In this document: positions 41,872 through 46,915 of the stretch, piece by piece
Layout: every line of letters starts with the position of its first letter
Numbering within the stretch: position 1 is the stretch's first letter
Source: Lachnospiraceae bacterium
GTDB taxonomy: Bacteria > Bacillota > Clostridia > Lachnospirales > Lachnospiraceae
Direction: 5' to 3'
Assembly: GCA_024698885.1 (NCBI GenBank)
Contig: JAILQQ010000147.1
Coordinates: forward strand, 1 to 46,915
DNA length: 46,915 nucleotides
Program-made: the position numbers and the translations under genes
Notes under the pieces: generated by a model
Seen by the model: only the letters and a program-made list of their open reading frames with translations
The model's database searches: none
Told to the model about the DNA's origin: nothing

Positions 41872-44085
41872 ATGGGTTATTTTAATAAGAAGAGGTTTCG
41901 GCAAAAAACTGCCCTGCTTTTCGGGTTATTGTTTTTGATGTCATCGCTTTGCGCCTGTAATCTGCCGTATCCGCTGACGGAGGAGCGCTTCGGCCTTGAT
42001 ATGGACGGCGGCCTGGCAGGCAGGCTTCAGGGGATCACCGGGGATGCCCAGGGCATATCCGCCAAAAAGGATCCGATCGAAAGGAAAGACGACGGAAGCT
42101 ATGTTTTGTCAAAGGAGGCTTCCGAGGGGCAGCTGACGCCTGCCGATATTCAGGAGATGAACGACGGAAACGCGGTGCTCATATATAATGAAAACGGGTA
42201 TCTGTCCACCCTGGTGGGACGGTTTTACGATAAACGGATCAAGGTCGTCCCGGGGGATATCGAAACCTTTAACGCCGCCATTTCCGCCCTGCAGGGCATG
42301 GCGTCGCTGTTAGGGCTGACCCGGGGCTGCGCCTTTATCACGGCCTACGGGTCCCAGGACCGGGAGGGCTATACCTATCTGACCTACCGGCAGCGCTACG
42401 GGGGCACGACAGTGGATAACGCCACCCTCCATATTGTGTTGGATCCGGAGGGATATCCCTGCGCGCTGTCGCAGAATTTCTCCCCGGAGGCCGGGACAAA
42501 GCAGGCGGAGGAAATATCCGAAGAGGAAGCGCTTGCTATTGTGAAAAAGCAGTATCGAAACTACGATCTGACCTATTATCCGGAGGCAACAAGGCATATT
42601 GTCCTGAGTACCGGCTCTCATGTCGAAAACTGCTATGTGGTTTACTGCAGCAATCCCTTCCCGGTCACGGATTTTGAAAACCTGCAGTATATGGCGGTCT
42701 ACGTGAGTTTTGACGGCAGCCTGATCGGCATGCTGCCCACTTCGAATCTGGAGGTTTCCAGCGAGGATGCCTATAACAGCGCGGATTTTTTTGAGGGGAT
42801 GGAGCCGGCACGGTTTGAGGGTAAGGTGACCATGCCAAATGGCGATGTGCTGGATCTGAGCCTGCCGACAGCCTATCATCCGGCGGACGGAAAATACTAT
42901 CTGATGGATCCGGGCAGGCGTGTCGCAGTGGCGGAATACGCGGACTTTAACAATGCCGGGGAGCTGGCCTTCCTGACCAGCAAAAGCAATCAGGACTGGC
43001 GGGATAAGGACCTGATCACCTACTGGAATTATTTAAGAGCCTATGAGTTTTACGCGGGGATCGATATCAAGGGACCGGACGGTTTTGAAACGCCGGTACT
43101 GATCCTGCGCAATATGGTGAACGATGCCGGGGAGCCTATCGACAACGCCTGCTTTATCGACCTTCTAAACGGCTGGTATACCTTCGGCTACAGTGAGATC
43201 AATGATTATTCCACCAATCTCGACTGCGTGATCCATGAGTATACCCATGCCGTCAGTCAGGCGACGCTGCAGGGATCGCAGTACTGGAACGACTACGGCG
43301 CCATCAATGAGGCATTCTGCGATATCATGGGAAATATCGGGGAGATGAAGTTTCAGGCTACGACGGACGACAGCTGGCTGATGCTTGAGATGAGCGGCGA
43401 GACCATGCGGAGCATGTCGGAACCTCATGACTACGGCCAGCCCGTATCCGTCGGCGATATTTATTACGTACCGAATGCCGGGACGCCTACCATGCTCAAT
43501 GACGCCGGCGGCGTCCATACCAACAGCTCTTTATTGTCCCATACGGCCTATGAGCTTCAAAAAGCCGGCATGAGCCTTGACGAGCAGATCGATCTCTGGT
43601 TTACGTCGCTTCAGCTTCTGACCCCCGGCTCCTCCTTTGAGGACGTGTACGGCGCGCTTGTTTACAGCGCCCGCTCCAACGGCCTTGAGAAGTATGAGCC
43701 CCTGATCTGGGCTGTATTTAAAACAGCGGGGCTTTACGGGACGGAGCGCCAGTTTGAGGAGCGTTATCTGACGCAGGAGGGCTGCGGCCGCTTCTATATG
43801 GAGATGGATGAGGATATCGCAAACAGCGGGAGATTTGCGGTTTATATCTATGGCGAGGACGATCAGCTGTTTACGGTTACCTGGCCGGACCAGGAGGGAG
43901 TTCTGACAGGTCTTCTGCCGGTGGGGGGCTACTATTTCCAGATCCGGGGCGTGAACGCGGAGGGGAAAAAGCTGCTGATCCACTATGTGAACGACGGCTG
44001 GGTCATTGATGAGGACGGCGTCTACGATTACGATCTCGTGCGCATCACCGAGCGGGAGACCACGGAATTAAACGGTTTTGAGTGA
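41872..44085 (+). CDS. M4-family (thermolysin-like) metallopeptidase, lipoprotein
   Basis: A 737-residue secreted zinc protease. The N-terminus has a basic start, a hydrophobic stretch (TALLFGLLFLMSSL) and a lipobox LCAC, so it should be tethered as a lipoprotein. An FTP/PepSY-type propeptide follows (~residues 60-290). The M4 zinc motif HEYTH is near residue 455, with the third ligand in GAINEAFCD about 25 residues on, and the catalytic His in GGVHTNSSLLSHTAYEL near 548. A GAAAGGGAGGCAAG ribosome binding site precedes the ATG. It likely processes proteins or peptides at the cell surface; substrates are unknown. Confidence 0.92.
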   Translation: MGYFNKKRFRQKTALLFGLLFLMSSLCACNLPYPLTEERFGLDMDGGLAGRLQGITGDAQGISAKKDPIERKDDGSYVLSKEASEGQLTPADIQEMNDGNAVLIYNENGYLSTLVGRFYDKRIKVVPGDIETFNAAISALQGMASLLGLTRGCAFITAYGSQDREGYTYLTYRQRYGGTTVDNATLHIVLDPEGYPCALSQNFSPEAGTKQAEEISEEEALAIVKKQYRNYDLTYYPEATRHIVLSTGSHVENCYVVYCSNPFPVTDFENLQYMAVYVSFDGSLIGMLPTSNLEVSSEDAYNSADFFEGMEPARFEGKVTMPNGDVLDLSLPTAYHPADGKYYLMDPGRRVAVAEYADFNNAGELAFLTSKSNQDWRDKDLITYWNYLRAYEFYAGIDIKGPDGFETPVLILRNMVNDAGEPIDNACFIDLLNGWYTFGYSEINDYSTNLDCVIHEYTHAVSQATLQGSQYWNDYGAINEAFCDIMGNIGEMKFQATTDDSWLMLEMSGETMRSMSEPHDYGQPVSVGDIYYVPNAGTPTMLNDAGGVHTNSSLLSHTAYELQKAGMSLDEQIDLWFTSLQLLTPGSSFEDVYGALVYSARSNGLEKYEPLIWAVFKTAGLYGTERQFEERYLTQEGCGRFYMEMDEDIANSGRFAVYIYGEDDQLFTVTWPDQEGVLTGLLPVGGYYFQIRGVNAEGKKLLIHYVNDGWVIDEDGVYDYDLVRITERETTELNGFE

Positions 44086-44214
44086 GAACGATCAAGTAAA
44101 GCTTGACGAGATCAACGCTTCCTGTTAATCTAATATGGTAAATCAGATTATTTGTTTCTATAAATTAGATTGACGACCGGCTTTTGTAACGGCTTAGGGG
44201 AAAGGAAGAAAGAT
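44086..44214 (+). promoter_or_regulatory. Intergenic region before degV with an inverted repeat
   Basis: AATCTAAT (44127-44134) and ATTAGATT (44164-44171) are inverted copies 29 bases apart, in AT-rich DNA. No hairpin with a U-run and no convincing promoter were found; a weak TTGACG lies at 44103-44108. It may be an operator or a long-range stem. Confidence 0.3.
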
Positions 44215-45078
44215 ATGGCGGATTTTGTGATCTATACCGACTCAGCTTGTGATATGGGAAAGGAGCTTTTGAAGAAATGGGATGTGAGATACGAGAGTCT
44301 TACCTTCCAGTTTGATGATTCCGGGGAGGAATACGGCAGCATGGATATGCCGGCGGATGAGTTTTACGCAAGGATGCGGGCCGGAAACGTGGCAAAGACC
44401 TCTGCCGTCAATATGCAGACGTTTTATGACGGGTTTAAGAGAGAGCTTGCGGCGGGAAAGGATATCCTTTATATCGGGATGTCCGGCGGCATCAGCAATA
44501 CGCCGAATGCGGCCAGCATCGCGGGAGACGAGCTGAAGGCGGAGTATCCGGACCGTAAGATCATCACCATCGATACCCTGACGGCTTCTATCGGAGAAGG
44601 CTATCTGGTCTATAAGGCTGTGGAGATGAAGAAGGAAGGCAAGAGCATCGAGGAGATCGCCGACTATATTTATGACAATATGCAGAAGGTAAATCTCTGG
44701 TTTATCGTTGATGATTTGATTTATTTAAAAAGAGGTGGTAGAATAAGCGCGGCGGCCGCTTTCGCAGGCGGCGTGCTGCAGTTAAAGCCGGTGCTTCGGG
44801 TCGATCCCGAGGGAAAGCTTGAGAATATGCAGAAGGTACGGGGGCGCAGCCAGTCGATCAAGACTTTGGTGAAGCTTTACGGAGAAAGAGCCCTCGATAG
44901 AAAGGGCGAGTATGTGATCTGCCACGCTTCCTGCCCGGATGAGGCAAAGGGCCTGGAAAAACAGCTTAAAGACGCTTATGGCGTCGGGGCGACGTTTATC
45001 ACGGAAATGAGTCCCGTGATCGGCGCCCATACGGGACCGGGGGCGATGGTATTAGTATTTTTCGCAAATGAGAGATAA
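44215..45078 (+). CDS. DegV family fatty-acid-binding protein
   Basis: A 287-residue cytoplasmic protein of the DegV/FakB family, which binds fatty acids and presents them to a fatty-acid kinase. The start at 44215 (MADFVIYTDSACDM) has a GGAAAGGAAGAAAG ribosome binding site; an upstream in-frame ATG lacks one. Family features are DSACDM, the KTSAVNMQTFYDGF segment, LYIGMSGGISNTPNAA, TIDTLTASIGEGYLV, and YLKRGGRISAAAAFAGGVLQLKPVL. No DAK/FakA partner is in view. It overlaps the patatin gene by 11 bases. Confidence 0.9.
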   Translation: MADFVIYTDSACDMGKELLKKWDVRYESLTFQFDDSGEEYGSMDMPADEFYARMRAGNVAKTSAVNMQTFYDGFKRELAAGKDILYIGMSGGISNTPNAASIAGDELKAEYPDRKIITIDTLTASIGEGYLVYKAVEMKKEGKSIEEIADYIYDNMQKVNLWFIVDDLIYLKRGGRISAAAAFAGGVLQLKPVLRVDPEGKLENMQKVRGRSQSIKTLVKLYGERALDRKGEYVICHASCPDEAKGLEKQLKDAYGVGATFITEMSPVIGAHTGPGAMVLVFFANER

Positions 45079-45934
45079 GGCAAAACGGACAACGAGAGGA
45101 TTGGTTTTAGAGGGCGGCGCGATGCGGGGGCTTTTTACCTGCGGCGTGATCGATACCCTCATGGAACGGGAGATCGTCTTTGACGGCATGATAGGGGTTT
45201 CCGCCGGTGCCGCTTTCGGGTGCAATTACAAATCGCACCAGATCGGCCGCGGACTCCGCTACAATAAGGCGTACGCGAAGGATCCCCGCTACTGCAGCGT
45301 GAGATCGCTGTTAAAGACCGGGGATATGTATAACGCGAAATTCTGCTATCATGTCCTGCCGGTGGAGCTGGATCCTTTTGACGAAGAGACCTTTGAAAAG
45401 GATCCGATGGCGTTCTATGTGGTCGCCACCAATGTCAAAACGGGAGAGCCGGTTTACAAGAAGCTGAGCAGTGTGGGCTATACGGGCTTTGAGTGGTTTC
45501 GGGCCTCGGGCTCGATGCCGCTTGTTTCCAATATCGTGATCCTTGACGGCATGAAGCTTCTGGACGGGGGGATCGCCGATTCGATCCCGCTTAAGTTCAT
45601 GCAGAAGCAGGGCTACCGAAAGACCGTTACGGTACTGACAAAGCCCCGGGATTACGTGAAATCAAAGAACCCGGCCATGCCGTATATCCGAAGGAAATAC
45701 AAGGAATATCCGAAATTTATCGAGGCCGTGGAAAACAGGCATCTGATGTATAACAATCAAATGCGCTATGTACTGGATGAGGAACGGATGGGCAATACCT
45801 TTGTGATCGCGCCGCCCGCGCCCTTACCCATCGGTCATATCACCCACAGCCCGGAAAAGCTTCAGAGGGTCTATGATATCGGCCGGAAAGAGGCGGAACG
45901 GGTTTTTGACGCGCTTGAGAGGTATCTGGCATGA
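45068..45934 (+). CDS. Patatin-like phospholipase
   Basis: A 288-residue predicted lipid hydrolase. The oxyanion-hole glycines are in LEGGAMRGLFTCGV, the Ser of the Ser-Asp dyad is in GVSAG (near residue 46), and the Asp is in LDGGIADSIP (near 162). The C-terminus contains the PLPIGHITHSPEKLQRVYDIGRKEAERV segment common in clostridial patatins. Its start lies inside the end of degV, and its stop overlaps the next start by four bases, so all three genes are likely co-expressed. Pairing with DegV suggests handling of released fatty acids, which is inference. Confidence 0.9.
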   Translation: MRDKAKRTTRGLVLEGGAMRGLFTCGVIDTLMEREIVFDGMIGVSAGAAFGCNYKSHQIGRGLRYNKAYAKDPRYCSVRSLLKTGDMYNAKFCYHVLPVELDPFDEETFEKDPMAFYVVATNVKTGEPVYKKLSSVGYTGFEWFRASGSMPLVSNIVILDGMKLLDGGIADSIPLKFMQKQGYRKTVTVLTKPRDYVKSKNPAMPYIRRKYKEYPKFIEAVENRHLMYNNQMRYVLDEERMGNTFVIAPPAPLPIGHITHSPEKLQRVYDIGRKEAERVFDALERYLA

Positions 45935-46915
45935 AGACCCATGATAAGAGTATCCTGACGGGGCTTGCGGATCTATCCGCAGGCCCCGTTTATCCTATGC
46001 ATATGCCGGGACATAAACGGCGCGACCTAAACGGGACCGGACTGCCCTGTTCATACGATATCACGGAGATCACGGGGTTTGACGACCTGCACGCGCCAAC
46101 GGGGCTTTTAAAAGAGGCGATGGAGCGGGCCACTGCTCTTTTCCGTACAAAGCGCACCTTCTTTCTGGTAAACGGCAGCACCTGCGGGATCCTTGCGGCG
46201 GTCGGATCTTTGGTAAAGCACGGGGACAGGGTGATCGTGGCCAGAAACTGCCACAGCAGCGTCTTTCACGCGGTCCAGGTGATGGACCTTGCGGTCTCCT
46301 GGGTTCTGCCTGAGTACCTTTCGGAATACGGGATCTTCGGAAGCGTACGCCCGGAGACGGTGGAAGAGGCTTTGAAAGCCTGCCCGCAGGCAAAAGCGGT
46401 GATCATAACGAGTCCCACCTATGAAGGCGTCCTGTCGGATATTTCTTCGATCGCGGCAATCTGCCATAAAGCAGGGGCTTTGCTCATTGTGGATGAGGCC
46501 CACGGGGCTTCGCTCCCCTTTTATGAAAAGAGCGGATACCGGGGAGAGTATGCGGGGAGCATTCCTTTCCGGGAATTAAGCCACCTTTCGGCGCTTTCCT
46601 GCCAGGCAGACCTCATAGCCCAGAGCGCGCATAAGACGCTGCCGGCCCTGACCCAGACAGCGTTTCTTCATATCGGAAGAGACAGCGTTTTTTTGGATGA
46701 AAAACGGATCCGGGAACAGCTGTCGGTCTATGAGACAAGCTCCCCGTCCTATCTGTTCCTGGCGTCCTTAGATGCATGCATTTCGCTGATCGCAGAAAAG
46801 GGGACAGAACTATACACTGCCTATGAAGAAAACCTGGCGCTGCTTTATAATGCCCTTTCCGGGCTGCGGAAGCTTCGCGTTTTTTACCCTTCCGTTTCTT
46901 TCACGGGATGCTTTC
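45931..46915 (+). CDS. Orn/Lys/Arg decarboxylase family protein, N-terminal part
   Basis: The gene starts at 45931 (overlapping the patatin stop by four bases) and runs off the window after ~328 residues. It is a fold-type I PLP enzyme: MHMPGHKRRDL at the start, DDLHAPTGLLKEA, the FFLVNGSTCGILAAV segment, ARNCHSSVFHAV, VDEAHGASLPF, and the PLP lysine in SAHKTLPALTQTAFLH. This matches the short Firmicutes decarboxylases without the N-terminal receiver-like wing domain. The substrate (arginine, lysine or ornithine) cannot be decided from this part. Confidence 0.9.
   Translation, partial: MKTHDKSILTGLADLSAGPVYPMHMPGHKRRDLNGTGLPCSYDITEITGFDDLHAPTGLLKEAMERATALFRTKRTFFLVNGSTCGILAAVGSLVKHGDRVIVARNCHSSVFHAVQVMDLAVSWVLPEYLSEYGIFGSVRPETVEEALKACPQAKAVIITSPTYEGVLSDISSIAAICHKAGALLIVDEAHGASLPFYEKSGYRGEYAGSIPFRELSHLSALSCQADLIAQSAHKTLPALTQTAFLHIGRDSVFLDEKRIREQLSVYETSSPSYLFLASLDACISLIAEKGTELYTAYEENLALLYNALSGLRKLRVFYPSVSFTGCF

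Noticed and set aside
12893..44100. The 13-base match AACGATCAAGTAA near 12893 and 44088
   Set aside because: Exact matches of this length are expected by chance in a window of this size, and the flanks do not match.

Overview
The window looks like chromosomal DNA of an anaerobic, Gram-positive clostridium, most likely a Lachnospiraceae member. The evidence is the Firmicutes-type order cysS-mrnC-rlmB-sigH-like sigma factor, a four-subunit 2-oxoacid:ferredoxin oxidoreductase, an LL-diaminopimelate aminotransferase, strong purine-rich ribosome binding sites, and a giant sortase-type surface protein with a VLGxR/TGD tail. Assignments come from reading protein motifs by eye; no database search was run.

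Left part (1-6218): housekeeping genes on the + strand. These are the end of queH, argS, an elongator tRNA-Met with its own promoter and terminator, ispF, cysS, mrnC, rlmB and a SigH-like sigma factor. Several overlap by 1-16 bases and look co-transcribed. Next (6271-10590) comes a 1439-residue cyclic-di-GMP protein with a degenerate GGDEF, an intact EAL and a second, intact GGDEF domain. A small membrane protein and an unrecognised 128-residue protein follow.

Accessory cassette (11651-13010): a pair of 30-base direct repeats (28/30 identical) brackets a decayed HigA-type antitoxin remnant, a promoter, a short structured RNA with a terminator, and an Abi_2/AbiF-type HEPN protein. It resembles a small non-autonomous defence cassette.

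Giant surface protein (13184-33172): one uninterrupted 6662-codon gene. It has a signal peptide, an acidic N-terminal region, a choice-of-anchor-A-like region, about seven pilin-like modules (one with a cysteine cluster), about 27 SpaA-type modules, four Cna_B modules, three more SpaA modules, a Thr-Pro-Gly stalk built on 90-base tandem repeats, and a membrane anchor with a TGD sorting-like motif. A strong terminator overlaps the promoter of the next gene.

Right part: dapL, a CPA2-type cation/proton antiporter and a DUF4190-like membrane protein run on +. On the - strand lies a porC-porD-porA-porB operon ending in a degenerate CobL/CbiT-like protein. It is interrupted between porC and porD by a ~140-base palindromic element with flanking duplications. 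A DUF1836 gene diverges from porC through overlapping promoters. Then come an unrecognised small gene (-), an M4 metallopeptidase lipoprotein, a DegV protein, a patatin-like lipase and the start of an Orn/Lys/Arg decarboxylase; the last three overlap as an operon.

The points most worth a second look are the giant adhesin and its cysteine-containing module, the Abi/RNA cassette, the reconstructable insertion in the por operon, a two-hairpin repeat found after both of the largest genes, and the CobL/CbiT-like protein tied to the oxidoreductase.
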